From an uncultured Eubacteriales bacterium (GTDB lineage: Bacteria; Bacillota; Clostridia; Tissierellales; Peptoniphilaceae), in NCBI GenBank assembly GCA_902488815.1, contig CABTXP010000008.1, positions 1 to 41,628 of the forward strand: 41,628 bases of DNA. Reading direction: 5' to 3'. Below are positions 32,524 to 41,070 of this stretch, piece after piece. The translations under genes and the position numbers were made by a program. The notes under the pieces were generated by a model. That model had not been told where the DNA came from. It saw nothing but the letters and a program-made list of their open reading frames with translations, and ran no database searches. Within the stretch, counting starts at the first letter, position 1. Each line of letters begins with the position of its first letter.

Positions 32524-34968
32524 TCATTTAACAGGTTTAAAATTTTTTAGTCTCAGAGCATTTCCCACAACGGAGACGGAGCTTAAACTCATTGCGGCTC
32601 CGGCAATCATGGGGTTTAATAAAGGTCCTCCGAATAAGTGGAGAACTCCCATTGCAATTGGGATGCCCAATGTGTTGTATCCAAATGCCCAAAAGAGATT
32701 TTCTTTAATATTTTTAATTGTCTTTTTGCTAAGTAAAATGGCAGTTGGCACGTCCATTAAATCACTTCGCATTAAGACAATGTCCGCCGATTCGATTGCC
32801 ACGTCGGTTCCTGATCCTATGGCAATGCCGATGTCCGCCTGTGCAAGTGCCGGGGCATCGTTAATGCCGTCACCTACCATGGCGACTTTAAATCCCTGGT
32901 CCTGAAGTTTTTTAACTTCGCTTCTCTTGTCTTCAGGCAAAACTTCCGCAAGGACAATGTCAATTCCTACTTCTCTTGCCACGGCATCTGCAGTGCGCTT
33001 GTTGTCCCCCGTAAGCATTGCCACCTTTATATTCATGTCGTGAAGTTTTTCAACTGCTCTTTTGCTGTTTGCTTTAACGGTATCTGCAACTGCAATAATG
33101 CCTTCAAGCTTTCCGTCTATTGCCACATACATGGGAGTCTTTCCTTCATGTGCCAACTGATTGGACTCTTCTTTCAGGCTTTCCATGGAAATATTTTCAC
33201 CTTCCATAAGCCTTTGGTTGCCTGCCAAAATCTTTTTGCCTTCTATTTCAAATTCAATTCCCTTGCCGGGTATGGCATTAAAGAAATTTAATTTTTCAAA
33301 ATTCAGATTCTTTTCTTCAGCGGCTCTTACTATTGCCTCGCCTAAGGGATGTTCGGAAGACTTTTCTCCCGACGCCGTAAGTCTTAAAATTTCATCTTCA
33401 GAATATTTTTCCAATGTCAAAACATCTGTGACCTTGGGCTCTCCTTCAGTAATGGTGCCGGTCTTGTCAAAGACTACAACTTGAACTTCGTGGGCAATCT
33501 CAAGGGCTTCGCCGCTCTTTATTAATACTCCGTTTTCAGCGCCCTTGCCCGTGCCTACCATAATAGCGGTGGGAGTTGCAAGTCCCAAGGCACATGGGCA
33601 CGCAATGACAAGTACGGAAATAAATATTGTAAGAGAGAATGTCAATGACTCTCCTCCAACAAAGTACCACAACAGCCCCGCAACTATTGCGAGAGTTATT
33701 ACAACGGGCACGAAAACTCCCGCCACTTTGTCCGCCATATTTGCAATTGGCGCCTTTGTCCCTTGTGCATCTTCCACCAAGTTAATAATTTGTTGAAGTG
33801 CCGTGTCCTTGCCCACCTTTGTGGCCTCGTATTTGACGGAACCGTTTTTGTTAATACTTGCTCCCACAACATTGTCGCCGATTTGTTTTTCAACGGGAAT
33901 ACTTTCCCCCGTGAGCATTGACTCGTCAACGGATGTGCTGCCTTCAACTACAACGCCGTCTACGGGAAATTTTTCCCCCGGCTTTACAGCTATTATATCT
34001 CCAACTTCCACATCTTCTATTGCCACAACCTGTTCTTCTCCGTCAATTATTAACGTTGCCGTCTTAGGTTGAAGTCCCATAAGCTTTTTAATGGCTTCGG
34101 AAGTCTTGCTCTTTGACACGCCTTCAAAGTACTTGCCCAAGGATATTAAAGTTATAATTGTGGCGATGGATTCAAAGTAAAGGTGCATTGCATAGGAGCT
34201 GTCCCCTGAAGCAATTTTGTAAAGGGCGAAAAGTCCGTAGACAAATGCCGCTCCCGTGCCTATGGCAACAAGTGAGTCCATGTTGGGCATACCTTTAAAC
34301 AAGGTTTTAAATCCCACGGTGTAAAATTTATATCCCCCTAACATTACAGGCACTGTCAAAATCAACTGTGCCAATGCAAAATTTAATGGATTTTCCATCG
34401 GGTTTAAAAATTCCGGCAAAGGAAGTCCCACCATGTGTCCCATTGAAATATACATAAGGGGCAGAGTAAAAATCAGTCCGATTATAAATCTGTTCCAAAG
34501 GGCTTTAATTTCTTTTTCTTTTTTAGAATTGTCTTCGTCCTTTAAAGTATCTTCATCTACCGCCTTATATCCGGCTTTCTCCACAGCTCTTTTAATGTCT
34601 CTGCCTGTAACTTGTTCAGGATCAAAAGTTATTGTGAGTTTTTCCGTGGCGTAGTTGACACTTGATTCCGTAACGCCTTCTAATTTTTTTGTGGCTCTTT
34701 CCACAGCCTTGGCGCAAGCGGTGCAGCTCATGCCTTCAATGTTGTATACTCTCTTTTCAGTTTTAAATTCAACTGTATAGCCTGCCTTTTCAACTGCGTT
34801 TTTTATGTCTTCAATTGATACCTTTCCGGCATCAAAATCTATTGTAAGTTTTTCCGTGGCATAGTTGACACTGGATTCTGTAACGCCCTCTAATTTTTTT
34901 GTCGCACGCTCTACAGCTTTTGCGCAGGCGGTACAGGACATGCCTCCTATGTCTAAAGTTTTTTTCAT
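32524..34968 (-). CDS. copA: Copper-exporting P1B-type ATPase with two near-identical HMA domains
   Basis: This is an 814-residue membrane pump for Cu(I) export. Two N-terminal HMA domains carry CTAC metal sites at 12-15 and 82-85; residues 9-43 and 79-113 are identical. The membrane metal site is CPC at 457-459. The actuator has TGES at 353-356. The phosphorylation site is DKTGT with Asp501. The P1B histidine is in SEHPLG, and the hinge is GDGINDAPALAQADIGIAIG. It shares an operon with copZ downstream. An ATAAGCCTTAT dyad overlaps the promoter and may be an operator; no CsoR or CopY gene is in the window. Confidence 0.96.
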   Translation of the reverse strand: MKKTLDIGGMSCTACAKAVERATKKLEGVTESSVNYATEKLTIDFDAGKVSIEDIKNAVEKAGYTVEFKTEKRVYNIEGMSCTACAKAVERATKKLEGVTESSVNYATEKLTITFDPEQVTGRDIKRAVEKAGYKAVDEDTLKDEDNSKKEKEIKALWNRFIIGLIFTLPLMYISMGHMVGLPLPEFLNPMENPLNFALAQLILTVPVMLGGYKFYTVGFKTLFKGMPNMDSLVAIGTGAAFVYGLFALYKIASGDSSYAMHLYFESIATIITLISLGKYFEGVSKSKTSEAIKKLMGLQPKTATLIIDGEEQVVAIEDVEVGDIIAVKPGEKFPVDGVVVEGSTSVDESMLTGESIPVEKQIGDNVVGASINKNGSVKYEATKVGKDTALQQIINLVEDAQGTKAPIANMADKVAGVFVPVVITLAIVAGLLWYFVGGESLTFSLTIFISVLVIACPCALGLATPTAIMVGTGKGAENGVLIKSGEALEIAHEVQVVVFDKTGTITEGEPKVTDVLTLEKYSEDEILRLTASGEKSSEHPLGEAIVRAAEEKNLNFEKLNFFNAIPGKGIEFEIEGKKILAGNQRLMEGENISMESLKEESNQLAHEGKTPMYVAIDGKLEGIIAVADTVKANSKRAVEKLHDMNIKVAMLTGDNKRTADAVAREVGIDIVLAEVLPEDKRSEVKKLQDQGFKVAMVGDGINDAPALAQADIGIAIGSGTDVAIESADIVLMRSDLMDVPTAILLSKKTIKNIKENLFWAFGYNTLGIPIAMGVLHLFGGPLLNPMIAGAAMSLSSVSVVGNALRLKNFKPVK
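34630..34944 (-). repeat. Tandem HMA-domain repeat inside copA (210-base period)
   Basis: Two 105-base units (34840-34944 and 34630-34734) lie exactly 70 codons apart and encode the same 35 residues. They differ at 16 bases in 14 codons, all synonymous by my alignment. Confidence 0.9.
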
Positions 34969-34999
34969 TCCACACCTCCTGATATGGCTTTCTATTTAA

Positions 35000-35028
35000 A
35001 TGATAAGCCTTATTAAGAATAGTGTCAA
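35000..35028 (-). promoter_or_regulatory. Sigma-A promoter of copA-copZ with overlapping dyad
   Basis: TTGACA (35023-35028), a 17-base spacer and TATCAT (35000-35005) on the minus strand. The palindrome ATAAGCCTTAT (35003-35013) covers the edge of the -10 element and part of the spacer, a suitable place for a repressor. Confidence 0.75.
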
Positions 35029-35065
35029 TTTTCAAAACCCTATCGCGTTTTAATGTAGTCTTTAA

Positions 35066-35091
35066 AATAAAAAAGGACCTTTTCAGATCCT
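35066..35091 (-). terminator. Terminator of the queH-apt operon
   Basis: AGGATC pairs with GGTCCT around TGAAAA and is followed by six T on the minus strand. The last base of the apt stop codon begins the stem. Confidence 0.85.
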
Positions 35092-35612
35092 CATTCACCT
35101 TCGTATTTTAACAGAGATTTAACTTCGTACTTACTGAGTGTGTCTCGACCCTTAAGGTCCACCAACTCAACAATAAAGTAGACTCCCTCCACTTCGGCAC
35201 CGATTTCTTCCAATAGCTCACATGCAGCTCCTGCCGTGCCGCCCGTGGCAAGTAAGTCATCTATTACCAAGACCTTTGCTCCCGGCTCTGCAGCGTCTTT
35301 GTGAATTTCAAGAGCGTCGTTGCCGTATTCAAGGGCATACTCTTTCTTGATTTTGTCAAAGGGAAGTTTCCCCGGCTTTCTCACGGGAATAAAACCGCAG
35401 CCCATTTTGTATGCCATTGCTCCGCCGATTATAAATCCTCTTGCATCAATACCTGCAATGTAGTCAATGTCCTTGCCTTTTGCCAAGTCACACATCTCAT
35501 CAATTGCTTGATTGAAAGCTTCCTTGTCCTTTAATAGAGTTGTTACATCTCTAAATATTATTCCTTCTTTAGGATAGTCTTTTATATTTCTTATTTTAGT
35601 TTTTAGATCCAT
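35091..35612 (-). CDS. apt: Adenine phosphoribosyltransferase
   Basis: Apt converts adenine and PRPP to AMP in purine salvage. From the ATG at 35612 it has 173 residues, matching the family. It has the flexible-loop and hood regions (YPKEGIIFRDVTTLL, ARGFIIGGAMAY, RKPGKLPFDKIKKEYALEYG) and the PRPP motif VLVIDDLLATGGTAGAA. A longer form from a TTG at 35633 would add seven residues with no ribosome site, so I prefer the ATG, though GAGAG before it is also weak. It overlaps the thioesterase gene by 17 bases and is last in the eight-gene operon. Confidence 0.95.
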   Translation of the reverse strand: MDLKTKIRNIKDYPKEGIIFRDVTTLLKDKEAFNQAIDEMCDLAKGKDIDYIAGIDARGFIIGGAMAYKMGCGFIPVRKPGKLPFDKIKKEYALEYGNDALEIHKDAAEPGAKVLVIDDLLATGGTAGAACELLEEIGAEVEGVYFIVELVDLKGRDTLSKYEVKSLLKYEGE

Positions 35613-36027
35613 AGTCTCTCTGTTTATCCTCAAAATTTTTTAATCTATACATTGTCACAACAGACGAAGCCAAAAGGTCGTCAGTGTATCCGTCATGTAC
35701 TGTTACTTCTACAACTGTAATCATATTTGTATTTTGAATTACCCTGGTGTTTGAATATATAAGTCTTGCCTGTGAGCCCTTAATGTAGTTTGTAGTGGCG
35801 CTTAAAGTCACTGAAGGCTTGTTCAGCCCCACGTGTGCAAGATATCCTGCAGCCGTGTCCACCAATGCAAAAATTGCCGCTCCGTGAACAACACCTATGG
35901 GATTTAAATGGTGTTCATCAAGTTCCATTTTATAGACAACATTTTCATTTTCCTTGTCATAGCTCACAAACTTTATATTATTTGCAGTGCCGAAGGCATC
36001 TTTAATCTCCATCTTATTTTCTTCCAA
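35596..36027 (-). CDS. PaaI-type hotdog-fold thioesterase
   Basis: This is a 143-residue single-hotdog protein that probably hydrolyses acyl-CoA thioesters in the cytoplasm. The active-site region is HHLNPIGVVHGAAIFALVDTAAGYLA; VHGA replaces the more common HGG, followed by the conserved Asp in LVDTAAG. The second half has TNYIKGSQARLIYSNTRVI. It starts four bases after the dinB stop and overlaps apt. The substrate is unknown. Confidence 0.85.
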   Translation of the reverse strand: MEENKMEIKDAFGTANNIKFVSYDKENENVVYKMELDEHHLNPIGVVHGAAIFALVDTAAGYLAHVGLNKPSVTLSATTNYIKGSQARLIYSNTRVIQNTNMITVVEVTVHDGYTDDLLASSVVTMYRLKNFEDKQRDYGSKN

Positions 36028-36031
36028 ACAA

Positions 36032-37090
36032 TTACCTCTCTTCCAAAAAATTCAGCTGTTCCTCATCTCTATATGTAAGGTTTGAAGCCGTTACTCCGAT
36101 TAATCTCACTTGCTTATTGAGTTTTACTTCATCAAAAAGTTTATGCACAATATCTACTATACTGTCCTCGTCCTTAACGTAGTCGTAACCTGTGTGAGAC
36201 TTGGTTATAGTCTTAAAGTCCCTGTCCTTTATCTTTAAAGTCAAGGTCCGCGCCATGAGATTATTCTCATCCAAGTAGTGATATACCCCTTTTGAATAAT
36301 CTCTTAACAAGGCCTTTAGTTTTTCCGGGTCCTTGGTAGGCTCAAAGGTTCTCTCCACGCCGTAGGACTTCCTCTCCCGATATGGAATTATTTCTCTGAA
36401 ATCCTCGCCGCGTATGCGATGATAAATTTCTTTCCCCGCCTTGCCGAAAATTTCTCCCATAAATTCTTCGGAGATTTCCATAAGATCTCTCACGGTAAAA
36501 ATTCCCAGGTCCTTTAATTTTTCCGCACTCTTTCGCCCGATGCCGTGAATGTCGCCGCACTTAAAGTCCAGGTATATAAAAGGCACTTCTTCTCTTGTTA
36601 TGACCTTAAGACCCATTGGCTTATTCCAATCACTTGCCATCTTTGCCAAAAATTTGTTGTAAGAAAGTCCCACGGATATTGAAAGATTTAAAGTATTGTA
36701 TATTTCATTTCGAAACAGATGTATGGCATGTAAAGGGTCCTTCCATTTTGAAAGGTCCAAGTACGCCTCATCTATTGACACCTTTTCAATTTTGTCCGAA
36801 TATTTGCTCAAAATTTTAAAGACTTCTCTGCTCTTCTCTCTATACTTCTCCATGTGTGTTGGGACAATAATAACTTGAGGGCACAGTTCCTTTGCCATAA
36901 AAATAGGCATCGCCGAGTGAAGGCCGTACTTCCTGGCCTCATAGTTTGCCGTGGTGATTATAGATCTGTTGGACCTTCCTCCCACCACTACAGGCTTGCC
37001 CTTTAATGCCGGATTGTCATTTTCTTCCACAGATGCGAAAAAAGCGTCCAAGTCCACGTGAGCAACGGTGTATTTGTTCAACTCCACCAT
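36032..37090 (-). CDS. dinB: DNA polymerase IV (Y family)
   Basis: This is an error-prone translesion polymerase of 352 residues. The first catalytic aspartate is Asp13 in VDLDAFFASVEE, followed by PVVVGG, YEARKYGLHSAMP (dNTP contacts) and SIDEAYLD with the other two acidic residues. The helix-hairpin-helix GIGRKSAEKLKDLGI and the little-finger domain follow. I see no C-terminal beta-clamp motif of the usual QxxLF form; the end is EEQLNFLEER, where QLNF may fill this role. It overlaps the HAD gene by 13 bases. I see no SOS operator. Confidence 0.95.
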   Translation of the reverse strand: MVELNKYTVAHVDLDAFFASVEENDNPALKGKPVVVGGRSNRSIITTANYEARKYGLHSAMPIFMAKELCPQVIIVPTHMEKYREKSREVFKILSKYSDKIEKVSIDEAYLDLSKWKDPLHAIHLFRNEIYNTLNLSISVGLSYNKFLAKMASDWNKPMGLKVITREEVPFIYLDFKCGDIHGIGRKSAEKLKDLGIFTVRDLMEISEEFMGEIFGKAGKEIYHRIRGEDFREIIPYRERKSYGVERTFEPTKDPEKLKALLRDYSKGVYHYLDENNLMARTLTLKIKDRDFKTITKSHTGYDYVKDEDSIVDIVHKLFDEVKLNKQVRLIGVTASNLTYRDEEQLNFLEER

Positions 37091-37674
37091 AGGTTATCAT
37101 AACCTTCAATTTTTCTATTGGAGTTGATTAAATATTTTTCCTTTGCCAGTTCCAATATAGGTTTGTCGGCAGTATATGAGTCGGAGTAGGTCTTTACAAT
37201 GTCAAAGTTGTCAAAGCCTTTGATGTCTTCTCTCATTCTCTTGACCTTCGCTTCTCCTCTGTTATTTTCCTTAATCTTTATATTTTTTGAAACTCTCGTC
37301 CCCATTACAATATCAAAGGGCAAGTATTCCGTAATGTATTTTAAATAAACTTCAGGAGAAGCGCTGTTTAAAATTAAGAAGTAGCCTTCCTCTTTAAGTT
37401 TATTTACTTCATCTTCTCCATCTTTAAAAATTTCGTTTTCATAAAGATCTTTAATAAAAGCTTTCAAATCATCTTCAGTTAAAAATTTTAAAATGCTTAA
37501 TACACTTTGTTTTAATCTAATGCGTAAGTTGTAAAATGTCAGGGCAATAAATAGGGTTTTAAAGAACACCAAAATATACCTTATAGGATATTTTCTAAAG
37601 GTATAACCCAATAAGTTAAATATAGAGTCTTTCTTGGTCAGTGTTTTGTCAAAATCGAATATTGCTGCTTTCAT
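37078..37674 (-). CDS. HAD-IB family phosphatase (SerB-like)
   Basis: This is a 198-residue HAD-superfamily hydrolase of subfamily IB. Motif I is FDFDKTLTKKD, with nucleophile Asp7 and acid Asp9. Motif II is LNSASPEVY. Motif IV is around TYSDSYTADKPILELA. The cap region (about 20-75) is rich in hydrophobic residues (YILVFFKTLFIALTF) and may touch the membrane. The start meets the stop of the lipid kinase-like gene, so a phospholipid intermediate is a possible substrate; serine phosphate is another. Confidence 0.85.
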   Translation of the reverse strand: MKAAIFDFDKTLTKKDSIFNLLGYTFRKYPIRYILVFFKTLFIALTFYNLRIRLKQSVLSILKFLTEDDLKAFIKDLYENEIFKDGEDEVNKLKEEGYFLILNSASPEVYLKYITEYLPFDIVMGTRVSKNIKIKENNRGEAKVKRMREDIKGFDNFDIVKTYSDSYTADKPILELAKEKYLINSNRKIEGYDNLWWS

Positions 37675-38592
37675 TTATTTCTCCTTCGGCAAAAATACCT
37701 CAATATGTTGTTTTAAAATTTCCGCTTCCACGGGCAAATAATCCCCCTTGTCTCCGTCTATATCGCTTGCGATTTTATCTCCGTCTACAGATTCAATTCT
37801 AACCTTCTTGGTTCTGAAATATTTAATAGCTTCATTTTCTTCAAGCCTTGACCAAATAGCATCACCGATTAGAGACATCCTGGATAAAAGATCATCTTCT
37901 GTTGTTATAAATACATTTGCATAGCCGTCATCTATGTCCAATTTTTCCTTTGAAAATTCAAACTTACCGAATTTATTTGTCAAACTTACAATTACGTGGT
38001 CTACCATTCCTTCAAATTCACCTTCGTCAGTAATTACACGGACGTTTTTCATACTGTCTTCTCTGAGCTTTTTGGTAGATTCAATAAAGTAAGCCATGGG
38101 ACCGAATTTTAGCTTCGATTCAGTTGTAGATTCGTGAATAGCTTCCGACACAGGACCTATGGAAAGCATGTAAGTGAAATATTTGTCTCCAACCCTTCCG
38201 ATATCAACTTTAATTGTCCTTTCAAGGTCAATTGCCATAACTGCGGAAGTAGGCATTGGCCCCATTGGAATTTCAAGCACCCTTGCCAAGCAGTTTACAG
38301 TTCCGCCTGGGATAATCATAAGTTTAGGTCTGTATTCATTAGGCGCAATTCCCGTAATTACTTCGTTTAAAGTGCCGTCTCCTCCAATTACGCAAATTGA
38401 GTGAAACTTTCTGTCACAGGCACTTTGTGCAAATTTTGTCGCATCGTGTTGTTTTTCCGTAATTTTAAATACAATATCCTTGTAATAGTCCTTCAGTTTG
38501 TAGAGAAGTTCCCCCATTATTTTTTTGTGGTCCTCTCCACCGGAAGTTGGATTTAAAATGACCATAATAGATCGTCTGTCTAATTTTTCCAT
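37675..38592 (-). CDS. Diacylglycerol/lipid kinase family protein (DagK/YegS type)
   Basis: This is a 305-residue soluble lipid kinase of the DAGK catalytic family, which phosphorylates diacylglycerol or a related lipid at the membrane. It has LNPTSGG (13-19) and the nucleotide-binding GGDGTLNEVITGI near residues 74-86, then PGGTVNCLARVL, where the usual GT-N-D-F-A pattern is altered. The C-terminal half has the DDGYANVFI strand. It overlaps the histidine phosphatase gene by 13 bases and meets the HAD phosphatase gene. Confidence 0.9.
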   Translation of the reverse strand: MEKLDRRSIMVILNPTSGGEDHKKIMGELLYKLKDYYKDIVFKITEKQHDATKFAQSACDRKFHSICVIGGDGTLNEVITGIAPNEYRPKLMIIPGGTVNCLARVLEIPMGPMPTSAVMAIDLERTIKVDIGRVGDKYFTYMLSIGPVSEAIHESTTESKLKFGPMAYFIESTKKLREDSMKNVRVITDEGEFEGMVDHVIVSLTNKFGKFEFSKEKLDIDDGYANVFITTEDDLLSRMSLIGDAIWSRLEENEAIKYFRTKKVRIESVDGDKIASDIDGDKGDYLPVEAEILKQHIEVFLPKEK

Positions 38593-39221
38593 TTAAAACT
38601 CCTTTTAATAAATTTTTCAAAATCTTCTTTTTTAGTTTGGGGAGGTGCTTTTTCTATTACGGAAAGCTTTCCCTCTTCCAATTTTAGTATTGAAGGCACT
38701 GCATTCTTGGGCACTCTGTTGTCCCATAATTTTTCCAAAGGCAGTCCTTCGGCAATAGCCAAAATTCCTACACATGTTACACCGTGAGTTGTAATAAGCA
38801 CGTTTTTATAGTTCTTGCCCATTAAATAAGTATCTATAAACTTCTTTAATCTGCCTAAAAAAACGGTGTAAGATTCCGCTCCCTCTTTGTTATAGAGATG
38901 AGCATTTACGCAAAAATTATAATAGGTTTCGTAGTCATTTTCAATCACTTTATCTATGTGTTGTCCGGACCAGTCGCCCATGTCAATTTCTCTAAGAAGC
39001 TCCGTGGTCTCCGGTTCTCTCTTTGCAATCAGTCTTGCAGTATCCGCCGCTCTCTTTAAGTCTGAAGAAAAAACTTTGTCAAAATTTACATCCGCCAGTT
39101 CTTCTCCAAGCTTCTTTGCAACCTCTATACCTTTTTCCGTAAGGTCGGAGTTATTCCAACCTTGCAAAACTCCCATTGTATTAAAAACCGTCTCACCGTG
39201 TCTTACCAAGTATATTTTCAT
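38580..39221 (-). CDS. Histidine phosphatase superfamily (phosphoglycerate mutase-like)
   Basis: This is a 213-residue cofactor-independent phosphatase of the RHG family. The catalytic motif LVRHGETVFN is at 5-14 with His8, followed by the SSDLKRAADTARLIA block, the catalytic Glu region LREIDMGDWSGQ, and the second histidine in ITTHGVTC. It is more likely a phosphatase of a small metabolite than a glycolytic mutase, but the substrate cannot be told. It follows the CapA-like gene by three bases. Confidence 0.88.
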   Translation of the reverse strand: MKIYLVRHGETVFNTMGVLQGWNNSDLTEKGIEVAKKLGEELADVNFDKVFSSDLKRAADTARLIAKREPETTELLREIDMGDWSGQHIDKVIENDYETYYNFCVNAHLYNKEGAESYTVFLGRLKKFIDTYLMGKNYKNVLITTHGVTCVGILAIAEGLPLEKLWDNRVPKNAVPSILKLEEGKLSVIEKAPPQTKKEDFEKFIKRSFKWKN

Positions 39222-39224
39222 TTC

Positions 39225-40403
39225 TCACCAACTCGTCATTTCAACTACATTTTCCCAATCTGTCTTTAAGTTAATAAGTCTTTGTTTTAAATTGGGATCT
39301 TCAGTTTTATTAAGTAAATTATCAAGTAGGACGGCGTTGTATTCCCATATTCCGCTTTCGTTTCTAAATCTGTATGTGTAAACAGGCTTTAAAAGGGCAG
39401 ACACAACCTTGGTCTTTTCCCCTTCTTTTTCCAAAGTGAATTCCAAAACTGTCCCTACTTCGGTAAGTTTTTTGCCGATATTGTCCTCCCTTTGATTTGA
39501 AATAAAATTACCCAAGGAATAGACTGCAAGTTTGTTCTCGCCGTTAATATTTAAAATTTCCGCCTTTTGCGGCACGTGAGGATGTGAACCTACTACCATG
39601 TCGGCACCTGCATTTAAAATATATTCCGTCCAATATTTCTGTGTATTTGAAGGGGTAAAGGAGTACTCAATGCCGAAGTGAGGATAGACAACTATAAAAT
39701 CGGCACCTTTGTCCCTTAACTCTTTAATGTCCGCTGTAATTTTTTCTTCGTTTAAAGGATTGATCATGTAGAGGTCTTCCCTCTTAAGTCCCGCGTCATT
39801 GCCGTTAAACATTTCACTATAAGCCAAAATTCCGATGTTAATTCCCTTTCGGGAGACAATAATTCCTCCCCGCTGATCGGGATTTGTAAAAGTTCCCGTG
39901 TGTTCAATGCCGTTTTTTTCAATTTCTTCAATTGTGGTGGCAATGCCTCTTGACCCTGTGTCTATACAGTGATTGTTTGCAGTGGTTAAGACGTCGATGC
40001 CTGCATTTTTTATAGCTGTAACAGCCGTGGCGGGAGTGTTGAACATGGGAAAGCCTGAAATTTTTCGCTCAGGATTAACCGTGGTTTCAAAGTTTCCCAC
40101 TACCAACTTGTCCTTGTACTCCTCTTCCATTTCTTTAAAGAAGTGAGTGAAGTCGTAGTTGCCCTCTGCGTCTTTAAAATTTAAATAAGTAGCTTGGTGA
40201 AATATAATATCTCCCATGGAAAGGACGGTAACTTCACTTTTCTCCGGCTCTTTAACTTCAGGCTCGGTCGCTTCTGAAGTTTCTGTCAGTACAGGTGGTT
40301 CAATTGTCTTTTGGGCCACATTTCTGTCAACAGTATAAAGTCGGAGTAAAATTGTTCCGGCTATACAAAGTATGACAAAGAGTCCCGTTAAAATCTTTTT
40401 CAT
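39225..40403 (-). CDS. CapA family protein (poly-gamma-glutamate/capsule type metallophosphoesterase)
   Basis: This is a 392-residue protein with an N-terminal signal anchor (residues 3-22) and an acidic linker, so it lies outside the membrane. The catalytic part (about 55-335) has the PGA_cap/calcineurin-like motifs: SMGDIIFHQ, VGNFETTVNP, TTANNHCIDTGSRG, YPHFGIEYSF and VGSHPHVPQ. In Bacillus, CapA helps make poly-gamma-glutamate, but no capB or capC is here, so a general phosphoesterase or wall role is equally possible. It overlaps queH by four bases. Confidence 0.9.
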   Translation of the reverse strand: MKKILTGLFVILCIAGTILLRLYTVDRNVAQKTIEPPVLTETSEATEPEVKEPEKSEVTVLSMGDIIFHQATYLNFKDAEGNYDFTHFFKEMEEEYKDKLVVGNFETTVNPERKISGFPMFNTPATAVTAIKNAGIDVLTTANNHCIDTGSRGIATTIEEIEKNGIEHTGTFTNPDQRGGIIVSRKGINIGILAYSEMFNGNDAGLKREDLYMINPLNEEKITADIKELRDKGADFIVVYPHFGIEYSFTPSNTQKYWTEYILNAGADMVVGSHPHVPQKAEILNINGENKLAVYSLGNFISNQREDNIGKKLTEVGTVLEFTLEKEGEKTKVVSALLKPVYTYRFRNESGIWEYNAVLLDNLLNKTEDPNLKQRLINLKTDWENVVEMTSW

Positions 40404-41005
40404 TTTAAAGCCTCATCCTTTGAAAATTTACAGCCGCAGTAGTCCTGTCTGTAAAGATTGTATTTTTTGGAAAGGACAATACTCTCTTTATATCCTTCCT
40501 TCTTTTTAAAGTCGGCGTACAAAAATTTAACTCCTACTTCTTCTTCCAACTCTCTTCCGATTTCGTTAATCCACGCTGCATTTTTATACGGCGAGACTGA
40601 CAAGGTCGTGGTGAAGTAGTCGAAGTTATGTGCCTTTGCATAGCGAGCCGCCTCTCTAAGCCTGAACTCGTAACAGTTTTTGCAGCGCAGGGAGCCTTCT
40701 CCCAAGTCCTCAAGACCCTTTACACTTTCAAAGTACTTATCTTCTTCGTATCTTCCCACTATGAGCTCAATACTTCCCCCCATTTTTTCTATGACATCCT
40801 TTTGAGTCTCGGCTCTTTTATAAAATTCCGACTCGGGATAGATGTTGGGGTTGTAAAAGTAAATGCTTATGTCAAACCGGTCTGTAAGCCTTTTTAGCAC
40901 GGCAGTGCTGCAGGGACCGCAACAACTGTGTAGGAGCAGGGATTTTTTCTCCGACAAATTTTCAATTATATTTTCCATTTCCCTGTTATAATTCACTTTA
41001 TTCAT
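40400..41005 (-). CDS. queH: Epoxyqueuosine reductase QueH
   Basis: QueH reduces epoxyqueuosine to queuosine in tRNA, the last step of the pathway, and replaces QueG in many anaerobes. The 201-residue protein has the family cysteines: HSCCGPC (Cys28, 29, 32), LRCKNC in the middle and YCGC near the end. These hold a [4Fe-4S] cluster and a second metal in the known structure. TATAAT lies six bases before the ATG with no ribosome site, so the message may be leaderless. It heads an operon of eight genes down to apt. Together with QueT it suggests salvage of a queuosine precursor. Confidence 0.95.
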   Translation of the reverse strand: MNKVNYNREMENIIENLSEKKSLLLHSCCGPCSTAVLKRLTDRFDISIYFYNPNIYPESEFYKRAETQKDVIEKMGGSIELIVGRYEEDKYFESVKGLEDLGEGSLRCKNCYEFRLREAARYAKAHNFDYFTTTLSVSPYKNAAWINEIGRELEEEVGVKFLYADFKKKEGYKESIVLSKKYNLYRQDYCGCKFSKDEALK

Positions 41006-41011
41006 GAACTA

Positions 41012-41039
41012 ATTATAGCAAAGAATTGTTTTTGCACAA
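41012..41039 (-). promoter_or_regulatory. Promoter of the queH operon (leaderless start likely)
   Basis: TATAAT lies at 41012-41017 and TTGTGC at 41034-41039 (16-base spacer) on the minus strand. Initiation seven bases after the -10 falls on the A of the queH ATG at 41005. Confidence 0.6.
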
Positions 41040-41067
41040 AAAAATATGGAGGCTCACCCTCCATATT
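41034..41067 (-). terminator. Terminator of thrS
   Basis: AATATGGAGG and CCTCCATATT pair perfectly around GTGAG, followed by seven T on the minus strand. Its T-tract overlaps the -35 region of the queH promoter. Confidence 0.95.
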
Positions 41068-41070
41068 CTC

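Noticed and set aside
2811..40897. Many plus-strand open frames of 60-170 codons
   Set aside because: All lie opposite clear minus-strand genes with conserved domains, and none has a convincing domain or ribosome site; they are antisense shadows.
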